64,000 nucleotides of DNA from Salvia splendens. Its lineage: Eukaryota; Streptophyta; Magnoliopsida; Lamiales; Lamiaceae. The notes beneath the pieces were generated by a model that saw only the letters and a list, made by a program, of their open reading frames with translations, searched no databases and had not been told where the DNA came from. The stretch lies in assembly GCF_004379255.2 (NCBI RefSeq), contig NC_056034.1, forward strand, positions 39,104,887 through 39,168,886. Direction: 5' to 3'. Positions 9,557-19,971 of this stretch are shown piece after piece (the first letter of the stretch is position 1; each line of letters opens with the position of its first letter). Made by a program: the position numbers and the translations under genes.

Positions 9557-10165
9557 TGATGGGGTGCGTACTAAACAAGCCCAACAGCAACGACGGCCCA
9601 TCAGCCCAAAGCCCAAGCAGGAGTATGAGTTCGGCATTACCAAAGAGTTCGGCCTCAGCCTACAGCTCGGTAAAAGCCAACCTATCAAGCTCTGCTCTCA
9701 GGTCGGCATCAAGCTCTACTCTCAGATCGGCAACCGAAGCAGTTCGGTCTCAGTATTCGACCGAACAAGGAGTTAGTGGACCCATACAGGATGTCCAACA
9801 CACCCACTACCACGTGGTGTCAACTCAGGCCACGATCGTAGGCCATGACCTACGCTACATCCACGATCTTAGGCCATGACCTACACGACATCCACGACTT
9901 AGGGTGGTGATGCAAGCCACGATCTTAGTTCAAGATATAAATAGAACTTAGATCAGATAGAAGAGGGTTAAGCTCTCTAGAGATAAAATCATATAGCAAG
10001 TTTGTATTTGTAAGCTGTAATCCCAGATCAAGCAATACAATCTTGCCCTCCCTTTTTCCCGTGGACGTAGATTTACTTCAGTAAATCGAACCACGTAAAT
10101 TCTTTGTGTCTGCATTTTCATTTTCTACCAGCATTTGCTAACATCAAAAATTCGCGGATCCATCA
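9557..10165 (+). mobile_element. 3' LTR of the Tat element
   Basis: The LTR starts TGATGG directly after a G-rich tract and ends CCATCA (10165), or alternatively AACATCA (10146). U3 contains short repeats built on T-C-G-G-C-A/T-C-T-C-A-G (9650-9750) and on C-C-A-C-G-A-T-C-T-T-A-G-G (9829-9930). A TATA box is at 9936-9943. The putative R-U5 follows with an A/T-rich poly(A) region near 10040. Confidence 0.75.
9936..9944 (+). promoter_or_regulatory. TATA box of Tat LTR
   Basis: TATAAATAG lies at the position expected for the LTR promoter, in the sense orientation of gag-pol. Transcription would start near 9970. The same LTR lies in sense just upstream of the kinase gene at 10457. Confidence 0.6.
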
Positions 10166-10373
10166 GCAAACTTGCTAGAAATCACAACCAAACAAAACCT
10201 TTTGCAGTGTGTGAACGTAATAGAACCAAGGACCTTCTTTTCTTTGTCTTTATTCCGCTTTAATTTTTCCGCATTCAATGACAAAAGCCGGTAGGTTTTA
10301 GTTGTGACTTGGCCGCTTCCATTAATTTCAACCCTCTCAACCTAATCCTGTTTGAATCATAGCCAACAAATTC

Positions 10374-10381
10374 TATATACA
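10374..10381 (+). promoter_or_regulatory. Possible TATA box of the LecRK-S.2-like gene
   Basis: TATATACA lies 76 bp before the chosen ATG, within the roughly 290 bp left between the retrotransposon LTR and the gene. It is the only TATA-like candidate there. Confidence 0.35.
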
Positions 10382-10456
10382 TATCAAATCAGTTCACTGC
10401 TTTCCCATTTTCACCGATGCTCATTAAAAAAAAGTTTTGATCAATCCTTCCTCACC

Positions 10457-12937
10457 ATGCATCTAAAGAGCCTCTGTTTCGTTTTACCTACGGAGTTTGA
10501 CGAGCCCGAAAAAGCAGCCGCGAGCGGGCCTCCCACTCGCGGCTGCGGCGGCCTCGCTCTCGCCCACCTCCGCCGCTCGCTGCAGCGGTTCCTCCACTCT
10601 AAGTGGATGCCCCCCTGCCACCACCACGACTACGCGGAGGCGAAGAGGCCCAACCCCTTCGCCGCCGCGTCGCTGTTCGTGGACGCGGAGGGCGTCCAGA
10701 TTCAGGAGAAGGTCGGGGGCGAGAACCCCCGGATATTCAGCTACTCCGAGCTCTACGTGGGCAGCAACGGGTTCGACGTGGCCGAGGTCCTCGGCAGTGG
10801 AGGCTTCGGCCGCGTCTACCGCGCCACGCTGCCCAGCGACGGCAGCGTGGTGGCGGTCAAGTGCCTGACCGAGCGAGGGGAGCGGTTCGAGAAGACCTTC
10901 ATGGCCGAGCTGGTGGCCGTGGCGCACCTCCGCCACCGCAACCTCGTGCGCCTCCGCGGCTGGTGCATCCACGACGAGCAGCTGCTCCTCGTCTACGACT
11001 ACATGCCCAACCGCAGCCTCGACAGAGTACTCTTCAAGAAGCCTGAAAAAAACGGAGACTCCGCTCCCCTCAGTTGGGAAACAAGGAAGAAGATCGTCAG
11101 CGGGTTAGCAGCTGCTCTGTATTACCTTCACGAGAAGCTGGAGACGCAGATCATCCACAGAGACGTCAAGGCCAGCAATGTCATGCTCGATTCCAACTTC
11201 AACGCCCGCCTAGGCGACTTCGGCCTCGCCCGTTGGCTCGAGCACGACCTCTCCTACAATCCCAAGACGCCGCCAATTGTCAAGAATCGCCAATTTCGTC
11301 TAGTTGAATCCACAAGAATTGGTGGCACAATAGGCTACCTCCCTCCAGAGAGCTTCCAGAAGAGAAACACAGCCACAGCAAAGGCTGATGTGTTCAGCTT
11401 CGGTATCGTCGTGCTTGAGCTCGTCTCGGGGAGGCGAGCCGTTGATCTAACCTACCCCGACGATCAGATCATCCTCCTCGACTGGATCAGACGCCTCTCC
11501 GATGAGGAGAAGCTCGTGCAAGCCGGAGACAGCCGCCTCCGCGATAGATCATCGAAACTCTCTGAAATGGAGCTCTTGCTACGCCTCGGCCTTATGTGCA
11601 CTCTCCACGACCCGCAGTCAAGGCCAAGTATGAAATGGGTGGTGGAAGTCCTCTCCGGCAACATATACGGCAAGCTTCCCGATCTTCCGTCGTTTCAGAC
11701 TCATCCGCTCTACATCAGCCTAACCTCTTCGAGCAACACGAGTAACACGAGCATGAGCAACACGGGGTCTAGGACGAGCAGCGCCACCACAACGGCCTTC
11801 TACTCATCAGACTTCGTGACAGCTAATGCAGAGACCATATACATGACAGCGGAGTCTGACAGGAGCTCGGTCAAGGCCTGTGGTGGCGGAAACGGAAGTG
11901 GTAAATGTTTCCCTCTGGTGGAGACTCCGAGAGTCTTCACCTACGAGGAGATCGTCTCCGCCACTAACAACTTCTCAGACACGAGGAGAGTGGCGGAGGT
12001 CGACTTCGGGACCGCGTACCACGGATTCCTGGAGGGGCGGTGCCACGTCATAGTGAAGAGGCTGGGGATGAAGACGTGCCCTGCATTGCGGATGAGGTTC
12101 GCTAACGAGTTCAAGAACATGGGAAGGCTCCGCCACCGCAACCTCATCCAGCTCCGCGGCTGGTGCACCGAGCAAGGCGAGATGCTCGTCGTCTACGACT
12201 ACTCAGCCAGCCGCCTCCTCAGCCACGTCCTCTTCCACCACGATGATCACAACAACTGGCAGTCGAAGCTGCGATGGAGACAGAGATACAATGTGATCAA
12301 ATCGCTTGCTTCCGCTGTTTGCTACCTCCATGAGGAATGGGATGAGCAGGTGATCCACAGGAACATCACTTCCTCTGCTATAATCCTGGACCAAGACATG
12401 AACCCGAGGCTCGGGTCGTTCGCTCTGGCCGAGTTCTTGACGAGAAACGAGCACGGACATCATGTAGTCATCGATAAGAAAAAGTCGGTTAGAGGCATTT
12501 TCGGTTACTTGTCACCGGAATATGTGGATTCGGGCGAGGCAACGACGATGGCTGATGTGTACAGCTTCGGGGTGGTGCTGCTGGAGGTCGTGACAGGACG
12601 TATGGCGGTCGATTTCAGTCAGCGTGATGTGTTGTTAGTTAAACGAGTACATGAGTTTGAGGCACAGAAAAGGCCATACAAGGACTTGGTTGATTGGAGG
12701 CTGGATGGAGAATATGAGGATAGGGAATTGGTGAGGTTGGTGAAATTAGGGCTGGCGTGCACACGGTCGGATCCGGAGAGGCGGCCGAGCATGAGGCAGA
12801 TAGTGAGTATACTTGATGGTCATGATCAGTGGCTGGTGCAGACATGCCCGAGGAAGGAAGGGAAGGAAGAATGGAGACAGAGAAACGCCCCTTCGGTGTG
12901 TCTGATTCGAAGAATTCAAGCTCTTGGAGTGCAATGA
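10457..12937 (+). CDS. LECRKS2: Receptor-like protein kinase S.2 type, two kinase domains, no lectin domain
   Basis: One intronless frame of 826 residues from the ATG at 10457 (context CACCATGC); upstream in-frame codons lack this context and any similarity. Kinase domain 1 has G-S-G-G-F-G near 112, Lys135, H-R-D at 234-236 and D-F-G from 254, so it looks active. A Ser/Thr/Asn-rich linker follows. Kinase domain 2 has a degraded glycine loop (V-A-E-V-D-F-G-T-A), Lys534, H-R-N instead of H-R-D at 634-636, and G-S-F instead of D-F-G (Ser654), so it is predicted to be a pseudokinase. I see no signal peptide, lectin domain or clear membrane helix, which fits the Arabidopsis S.2 member (about 850 residues) and implies a cytoplasmic or peripheral protein. 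Coding GC is very high in the first 500 bp. The gene converges with the MYB-CC gene 447 bp downstream. Confidence 0.85.
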   Translation: MHLKSLCFVLPTEFDEPEKAAASGPPTRGCGGLALAHLRRSLQRFLHSKWMPPCHHHDYAEAKRPNPFAAASLFVDAEGVQIQEKVGGENPRIFSYSELYVGSNGFDVAEVLGSGGFGRVYRATLPSDGSVVAVKCLTERGERFEKTFMAELVAVAHLRHRNLVRLRGWCIHDEQLLLVYDYMPNRSLDRVLFKKPEKNGDSAPLSWETRKKIVSGLAAALYYLHEKLETQIIHRDVKASNVMLDSNFNARLGDFGLARWLEHDLSYNPKTPPIVKNRQFRLVESTRIGGTIGYLPPESFQKRNTATAKADVFSFGIVVLELVSGRRAVDLTYPDDQIILLDWIRRLSDEEKLVQAGDSRLRDRSSKLSEMELLLRLGLMCTLHDPQSRPSMKWVVEVLSGNIYGKLPDLPSFQTHPLYISLTSSSNTSNTSMSNTGSRTSSATTTAFYSSDFVTANAETIYMTAESDRSSVKACGGGNGSGKCFPLVETPRVFTYEEIVSATNNFSDTRRVAEVDFGTAYHGFLEGRCHVIVKRLGMKTCPALRMRFANEFKNMGRLRHRNLIQLRGWCTEQGEMLVVYDYSASRLLSHVLFHHDDHNNWQSKLRWRQRYNVIKSLASAVCYLHEEWDEQVIHRNITSSAIILDQDMNPRLGSFALAEFLTRNEHGHHVVIDKKKSVRGIFGYLSPEYVDSGEATTMADVYSFGVVLLEVVTGRMAVDFSQRDVLLVKRVHEFEAQKRPYKDLVDWRLDGEYEDRELVRLVKLGLACTRSDPERRPSMRQIVSILDGHDQWLVQTCPRKEGKEEWRQRNAPSVCLIRRIQALGVQ

Positions 12938-13384
12938 TCTATTTATATATATGTTTCTTCTTTCATTTGTGTTTGAGATTATGTTTTTTTTTTGTTTTTC
13001 AGAGTGTGCCAGGTTTTGTACATTAAAAGAAAAACCACACTTTTAGTTAGTGAGAAATGTTTCCGATGTACTAATATACAATCTACAACACTCTCTACGG
13101 TTTTGTTGTTTTTTTCACTTACACAAAATGGACCTATTTTAACAATTAAACAAAATGAAGATGACCATAATTTGTGCATTGAGATACCCAAAGAATTCTG
13201 CACTTTCACTATAATATACGAGTCATTGTCCCAATGATTACACAGAAGGATCAATTTCACATGAAAACAGCTTCCTATCATCACTTTCGAGGAAATGTAT
13301 AAACAACTGATGTACTCCAAAAGCATAGGAAGAATTAGGCAAACCAGTCAACCCAACCCTTCTCCATTCTTAAATTTGAATGCT

Positions 13385-16300
13385 TCATCCAAAATTTGAC
13401 ATCATCCACTCCACCGGCCTCATGCCGCTGTCGAGAGGCATCGACTCCCCGACGCCGAACAGAGGGCGCGGTCTTTTCTTGAGCGCGGCAGCTTCCTGCG
13501 ACTCAAGAGTCGAGGGAGAAATCGGGCTTCCATTTGATGACATCACGCCGCTGTCCATGGAGCAGTCACCGAGTCGGGCAGGCAGGAGGGGGATGCTGTG
13601 CCTATCCATCTCCGAGCCGTTACGGGAGACGGGAGGTATGGACAACACACCATTACAGTCGTCTGCAACCTTGATCGCTAGATCGGAGAGCTCCTTCTGA
13701 GCAGTCTCCAGCCCTGCCGAGGCCACTGCCTGGTCATCAAGTGCTTTACAGGCTTTGTCGAGTATCGACTGTAGGTACTTGCTCTGTGCTTCTATCCGGA
13801 TCTGCAGGCGCCGTTGAACCTGGTTCGGATATCACAATAAATACTTTAGTAGGCTCTAACTTTGAAATAGAGTGAGCATATAAAAGATAAGATAGCCATA
13901 TAAGTTCAAATTATTCAACTAGTATGCAGATATATCAAGAAATCGAACCTCTAGCTGCTCGTGCAATCTTTGTTGAACTTCCATTTGCACACGCAGAGCC
14001 TCAGTTACCCGGTAACCACTGTTAAAAATGAGAAGAACATAACTATATATCTATATAAACAGGAATAATATTAGTGAAATACAATGCTTTGAAGACAAAG
14101 ATAAAGTACTCGTTTATATCTTGGGCCATCATTTTCGATGAAGTTGATGTAGACGAACCAGTATCCTGACTCTCTGCGATACAAGATACTGCGATAGGTA
14201 TAATAACGAAACAGTGATTAGTTCATGAGCCATCTCTTATCCAAATTCAGAAATGTCGTGAAATAATTTTTATTTTTTTTACTAAGAATGCTATATCAAG
14301 ACAGTCACCAAGACGCATAAACCACTTGGGCATAGTATTCATTCTTGTAGGAAGAGATTAGTATGAGTGAAAGAAATGAAGATGGAAAAAGAATATTACA
14401 AACACGATTATTCTAAGTTTCCAACTCTAGGTATGTTCAAGACTGCAACAAATTAAAAAGGAACAGTCATTGATTTCATCATGATTTAATATAGTATATA
14501 TCTATATTATGTTTGGAACTCATTTACAACCCATATTTTTTAACAAATAAAAAAACTTAATCAAAATCTAGCACAACCAAAGTTTTTTTTTCTTCTAGTA
14601 TATACACTATTTTCATAGAAAAATCAACAGTTTCTTATAGAAAATCATAATACCAAATAGCAATAATGATCACAATCTTATGTAGTAGTATAATATTAAA
14701 TTAACTAAAATTAGTATTTTAATTCTTACTTAAGTTAAAAAATAAAAATTTAAACTCATTTCTATTTGGAAAGAGTAGCTAACACAATGGAGAAGGAAGG
14801 AATGGTTAAACCATCCTTATTGTGAATGGGAAATTTAAATTGTAATCAATCATCATATTAGGAATAAACATGGTTACTTCCATTCTTATGTCATTTCTTC
14901 ACGATAATCTCGTTATAGTATGTTACAATTTATCTCCTACACTATTGTTCAATAACTCCAACGTTTGTAACCCGTATCTACTATATGCATTGTGATAATT
15001 ATTCAGATGGGTAGCACTGTAGTGTCGATGTGATTTTCAGTCATCTCTTCACCAGCATTCTAAGATTAGTATTTACTTAAACATGCTAAAAGGTGCCAAT
15101 GCAATAACTAAGTATATGGTAAGTTGAAAAGTGACTAGGAATAAGCACGAACGATTACCATCTTTTGAGACTTCAGTTAATTCCTTGTTCGCTTGTTTCC
15201 CCATCCGGTATTTCTGCAACATCAGATTACTCAATACTACATGTTTGTGAATAAAATATGCCACATATTGAGGAAAGGTATTCTGATTCAGGCCGGAGGT
15301 ATGTTGTTAGCATACCTGAAGATGAGACTTCAAATGGTACAAAGTCAAGCCTTTTACTCCCATCGTTCTCATAATTGATTTTGGTGTTGCTTCTGCAATA
15401 CAATGCAATCTACCGGTGATTTGCCAAAGTCAGAATGAGTTACTAATGTAATGCTATGGATAGAGATGGCCACGAGCTTTGTTCATTAAATTTTCAAAAA
15501 TGTGTTCCAGTGCAATCAAGATAACCATAGACAGCCTTACAATCCATTAAAACTTTCTCAAGAATTCGACGGTGGAGTGAATGAAACCCACCTAAATATC
15601 TAAAGCATCACCTGCCATTAAAACTACAAGCTTGCCTTCAAAATACAAAGGTCGATTATTGCAATCTCACATATGGTTCCATTGATTCTTCAATTTTAGC
15701 CTTAGTCATTTATCTGATTATAAGATTATGGTTGCAATATTTCAAAATTACCAAAAGCCAGAGTAAATCATTTTTTTGCTACGGGCCAAGGACAACCCTG
15801 GAAAGCTCTTGTAAGACAAGCTAAATTACAAGGAAGACCGGCTAATACGGATGCTTATGAATCAACAAGAATGATACCTTGACTTTAATTAGTCAAATGA
15901 AACCATAGCTCTTATATATTCCACCAGCTCTCCAACTTTGTGTCAAACAGAACAAAGTTGGACTCTAACAACACAATGAAAAAACACCAAAAAAGTACCA
16001 AGAGCATCCCCCTGACCAACCCATAGCTTATCACAAAGAGTCAAATGCAAGAAAAGGAATTAAGCTCCATCAAGATTTCTGGGGTTGTAACACATACCGC
16101 CATCCTCATCCCTCTCAATCAGACACCAATGAAGAGATAAAAGTATCTAAATTGACATTAAATATATCATTAAAGATAACACACTACAGCATATATGGTG
16201 ATCTTGATCCTTTTTTCCTTCTGCTTATTTTTTTATTCGATTTTTTTAAAGAAATTTAGCTTTGCAAGAGACAGGGCACATAGCACAGAACAACTGAACG

Positions 16301-16909
16301 AATATGTGTCCCTCCTCACCAGAAAAGTGGTGCTTTATGGAAAAACATGATCAGAAAAAAAAAGAGAAAAGGAAAAAAGTCATTTGCAGAAGACAGGAGG
16401 CCCAACTGGATATCCTCCATCCAGGATATTGAAGGTTAAAAAAAACAAAATTTGAAAAATTCACATTTATAGGAATATGTGATCATACTTTTTTGTTTTT
16501 CAACAAAACTTGAATCCAAAAAGCATTTGTTTTGCTGCATTTCAAACCCCAGTTCTTTCTAAATTGACTCAACTTCTTCATCTCCAACAAATTACACTAT
16601 ACACGAATATTTTCACAACAAAAATCAAATCTTTAACACGCCCTCCAACAAAATTTCGTTGAAGACGATGAACAAACTCCAAATTATAAAAAAAAAACGA
16701 AATAGGGACTCACTGTCAGCGCCACCGAGCTGCGCGACGGCGTCGACGAATCTCTCGTGGAGGTCGGCAGTCCACCTGAGGCGCGGCCGGGGATCGGTGG
16801 AGAGGACGAGACATGCATCTCCGGGCAAGTTGGTGCCGTCCAAAGGGCCAGGATAATCACCGGCTCCAGCCTCGATGGCTAAACTGTGTATCGGCAAAGC
16901 CGAATACAT
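13385..16909 (-). CDS. PHL2: MYB-CC (GARP) transcription factor, PHL2/PHL3 type
   Basis: Six exons: 16909-16714, 15392-15316, 15213-15159, 14188-14110, 14018-13949, 13819-13385. All have GT-AG introns and matching phases and give 303 residues. The protein starts M-Y-S-A-L-P, then D-G-T-N-L-P-G-D-A-C-L-V-L and the GARP MYB domain (P-R-L-R-W-T ... S-H-L-Q-K-Y-R, roughly residues 42-97). The coiled-coil motif with L-H-E-Q-L-E-V-Q-R-R-L-Q lies in exons 5-6. This order and the exon pattern are those of the plant PHR1-like PHL2/PHL3 clade, which binds P1BS sites in phosphate-starvation responses in the nucleus. The orthology to PHL2 rather than PHL3 is a guess. Intron 1 is long (1320 bp). A TATATATAA lies upstream on this strand at 17098-17109. 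Confidence 0.88.
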
Positions 16910-17097
16910 TCTCTCTCTTTGTATGAAGAAAATATGTCAGCAAGATTGAAGGGGAAATAAAATCCAGTTTTGTGTGGTTTTAGAGGAGCGATGGTTTGTT
17001 TTTGAAGTTGGAAAAGGTGGGGTGGGGGTGGGAGGTAACAAGACAGCGATGTCTTGTTATGTACTGTCTTTGTCTGTTATTTTGGCCTGTATTTGTC

Positions 17098-17109
17098 ATT
17101 ATATATATC
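17098..17109 (-). promoter_or_regulatory. Possible TATA box of the MYB-CC gene
   Basis: An alternating TA tract reads TATATATAA on the minus strand about 190 bp before the ATG, followed by a pyrimidine/purine-rich leader (TCTCTCTTTG next to the ATG). No other strong TATA is close. Confidence 0.35.
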
Positions 17110-17365
17110 TAAGGCACGGCGGTACTATATGTAGGTGTGGGGGAGAGTGTGTAGTGTGTGAGAGAGAAAGGGAAGGGTAACATGCAGCATGGACTGGCAG
17201 TGCCATTTTCGATGTTTTCTATGGACTGCTTTTTTAATGGAGGGCAGTATTAGTACCAATATGGTACTACTCTCTATACAATTTCTCTTCTTTATTTTGC
17301 TATTCTAAAGTTTTGGAAATGTGCAACAATGGGATAGGACATAGAATGGGACTGTGAAAATATAA

Positions 17366-19397
17366 TGCCATCCACTACGCTGTTTCTATGCCATCCCTTA
17401 ACTACTATTTGACTATTATTTAAGGGCCCCACTGTCCTTTATTCCTCCATCCCTTAACTAAGGGACCGAACCTGCAACGCTCCGTCCCTTAACTGTCCCT
17501 TATTCCGTCTCTTAATTACTATTCATTCAATTTCATTTTTTATTTTTTTTACAACCCAATTAAATTTAAACAAACACAATTCATTAAAATTAAAACAACA
17601 TTACAACTTAAACTTAAAAAAAAGAAAAAAAGACATAATTAAAATTCTAAAAAAATAAAAAATGACATAATTTAATCTTCTCCACCAAAGTTTTCCCAAA
17701 TGTGCTCAATTAGATCCTCTTGGAGTTGGGTGTGGGCGCTAGAGTCGCGTGTCCTTGCCCGAATAACCAACCATTCTTGTATAGACGGATGCACTCCACT
17801 TCGCGGCGGACTACTTGCGGTTGAGCTTCCGGGAGATTCGGGGTCGAACCAATTTCCCGCATCGGGTCCTTCGTCTCGGACAATCATGTTGTGCAAGATT
17901 ATGCATGTATACATGATGTCGACCATGCTCTCCATGAACCAGGAACGAGCCGGGGCTTTGATGATGTTGAAGCGCGCTTGGAGAACCCCGAACGCCCTCT
18001 CCACATCCTTGCGCGCAGCCTCCTGCTTCTGCGCAAAAAGAGCCTGCTTTGGGTTCACAGGCCTGCCACACGTCTTCACGAAGGTCGGCCACTTCGGGTA
18101 GATGCCGTCGGCGAGATAGTACCCCATTTTATACAGCCGGTTGTTGGCGACGAAGTTGATGGCCGACGCTTTACCATCCAAAACTTCGGTAAAGAGATCG
18201 GACTGATGGAGCACGTTTACGTCGTTGTTCAAGCCAGGGACCACGAAGTACGCGTGCCAGATCCAAAGCCGATTGTCAGCAACGGCCTCGAGTACAACGG
18301 TTGGGTGGGTGCCTTTGTGGCCGCTCGTGTAGGACCCCCTCCAAGCCACCGGGCAATTCTTCCATTGCCAGTGCATGCAATCGACACTGCCAAGCATCCC
18401 GGGGAATCCGTGCACTTGTTCGTGCAGGTTGAGGAGGAACTGACAATCGTCCGTGCTTGGCCTCCGAAGAAATTCGTCACTGAAGGCTGCCCGGACGCCT
18501 CTGCAGAAGTTGAGCAAGTACATGCGCCCAGTGGTGTCTCCGATGTGGAGGTATTCGTCGAATATGTCGGCCGTTTGTCCAGTCGCAAGCTGACGGATGG
18601 CTGCAGTACATTTCTGCAGCGTCGTGTGGCTGGGACGGCCGACCGCGTCGAACCCTTCTCGGAAGAACTCTTCCCGGGCCGCCAAAGTATTCGCTATGTG
18701 GAGAAATAGCGGTTTACTCATGCGGAAACGGCGACGGAAGTAGGGATCTCCCCAAATCGGGTTATCGCAGAAGTAGTCGCGCACTAACCGTGCGGCGGCT
18801 TCCTCCCGGTTCCGATTGATGTACTTCCGGGAGCGTCGTGGGGGTGGCGCGGCTTCCTCCGCCTCTCGTCGTCGATCTTCTTCAAGTGATTGTTCCATTA
18901 ATTGACGCATTTGCTCAAAATGATCCATTTGTTTGAGTTGATTTAAGTTGGAAATTGGAGTGATAGAGAGGATTTGAGAGGAATAGATGTGTGTTTGTGT
19001 GTGAAATGAGTATGAAATATGATTATTTATAGAGTAAATAAATAAATAAAATTAAAAAAAAATAAAAAATTAACGGTAACATTACCGTTTGAAATTTTTT
19101 TTTATTAAAATTAGATTTTTTTAAAAAAATCAATTTTTTTTTAAAAAAATGAATTATTGTGTCATCCGTGACGACGCCCACTCGCGGGCCAGCGAGTGGG
19201 CGTCACGCATGCATCGGGGGCGCGCCACGTCGCCCGGGCGCGTGACGGGCTGGCGCGTCCCTTGTCTCGCGGATGCGGGCTACAGGACGGGCTGGGGACG
19301 GGCTACGGGACGGGACGAGGGTTGCAACGCGTCCCGCGGCGGAACCGTCCCTCCGGGACGGAACGCGAGCCGCGCGCGGGACGCGTAGTGGATGCTC
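17366..19397 (-). mobile_element. Harbinger/PIF DNA transposon A with intact transposase
   Basis: The ends are imperfect inverted repeats around CATCCACTACGC (left TGCCATCC..., right complement GAGCATCC...). The flanks are TAA on the left and TGA on the right, which fits a 3-bp TWA target duplication with one change. The left subterminal 300 bp (17370-17670) is nearly repeated, inverted, at the right end of element B. The right subterminal part is GC-rich (19165-19390). Only the transposase gene is present; I see no Myb-like second gene. Confidence 0.85.
17672..18928 (-). CDS. Harbinger/PIF transposase (DDE, plant_tran type)
   Basis: A single open frame of 418 residues from the ATG at 18928, the first ATG after a TATAAATA on this strand (19024-19031). 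The N-terminus is charged (E/R-rich), and a helix-turn-helix-like region lies near 60-120. The catalytic triad is recognisable: D183 in S-V-D-C-M-H-W, D274 in L-A-D-G-I-Y-P and E310 in D-V-E-R-A-F-G. The last two are 35 residues apart, as expected for this superfamily. The enzyme cuts and moves Harbinger elements, usually together with a separate Myb-like partner that is not encoded here. No stop or frameshift interrupts it, so it could still act in trans on element B. Confidence 0.9.
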   Translation of the reverse strand: MDHFEQMRQLMEQSLEEDRRREAEEAAPPPRRSRKYINRNREEAAARLVRDYFCDNPIWGDPYFRRRFRMSKPLFLHIANTLAAREEFFREGFDAVGRPSHTTLQKCTAAIRQLATGQTADIFDEYLHIGDTTGRMYLLNFCRGVRAAFSDEFLRRPSTDDCQFLLNLHEQVHGFPGMLGSVDCMHWQWKNCPVAWRGSYTSGHKGTHPTVVLEAVADNRLWIWHAYFVVPGLNNDVNVLHQSDLFTEVLDGKASAINFVANNRLYKMGYYLADGIYPKWPTFVKTCGRPVNPKQALFAQKQEAARKDVERAFGVLQARFNIIKAPARSWFMESMVDIMYTCIILHNMIVRDEGPDAGNWFDPESPGSSTASSPPRSGVHPSIQEWLVIRARTRDSSAHTQLQEDLIEHIWENFGGED

Positions 19398-19400
19398 TGA

Positions 19401-19578
19401 GGCTAGCCATCTTTTTTTCAAATAGGCATATTGCCATAAAAATACTAGTACTCCATTATTAATTAATTTTGATATAGCTTTATAAATTATTTGAACTAAT
19501 AGTATTTTTTTTATTTTAATTATTTTATGTTGGTTTTTTGATAAAATTAGTTCTGATATAACAACATTGAAATCATAA
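19401..19578. other. Short AT-rich spacer between the two Harbinger elements
   Basis: AT-rich single-copy sequence with no coding frame or repeat that I can recognise. Confidence 0.5.
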
Positions 19579-19971
19579 GAGCACCCGCAACGCGGGCCGT
19601 GGGCGTTCCGCGTTTCGTTCCTCCGGAACGAAACCGTAGCGGAACGCGTTGCGGCGCTACGTTTCGTCACGGTTCCGTGCCCATGCCGTCCCGGGTGCCG
19701 TCGGCACGAGACGCAGCACGGTCTGTGCCGCCACGCGCTTCGGCGACGTGGCTCTCTCCGCGATGTGCGTGACGCCCACTCGCTACCCCGAGAGTGGGCG
19801 TCGTCACGATGACGCAATAATTCGATTTTTTTTAAAAAAAATCAAATTTAAAAAAAATACTTTTATTTATAAAAATTGTTTTTATAATTAAAAACAATTT
19901 TTACAAATAAATGAATACAAGAAATTCGTAATATCCCATATATATTTGATGGACTTGCGAATTTATGAAAC

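Larger units (their letters stand above)
1..10165 (+). mobile_element. Tat-lineage (Retand-like) Ty3 LTR retrotransposon, 5' end outside window
   Basis: The order is gag, aspartic protease, reverse transcriptase, RNase H, a second RNase H, integrase without chromodomain, a repeat-rich spacer, antisense genes and a 3' LTR. The second RNase H and the long spacer with antisense coding are hallmarks of the plant Tat group. The element enters the window inside gag, so the 5' LTR and primer site are missing. The 3' LTR begins with TGATGG after a G-run at 9546-9553 that would serve as polypurine tract. The end is either CCATCA at 10165, which pairs with the start, or AACATCA at 10146. The copy is fairly young-looking in pol, which is open over its full length. 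Confidence 0.88.

Noticed and set aside
10484..11046. Long open frames on both strands over the 5' part of the kinase gene
   Set aside because: They are shadows caused by the very high GC at third positions of the kinase coding sequence.
12979..13326. 115-codon minus-strand frame between the two convergent genes
   Set aside because: AT-rich, no domain, and it overlaps the probable 3' untranslated regions.
17891..18709. 272-codon plus-strand frame opposite the Harbinger transposase
   Set aside because: It is the complement of a clear transposase and has no domain of its own.
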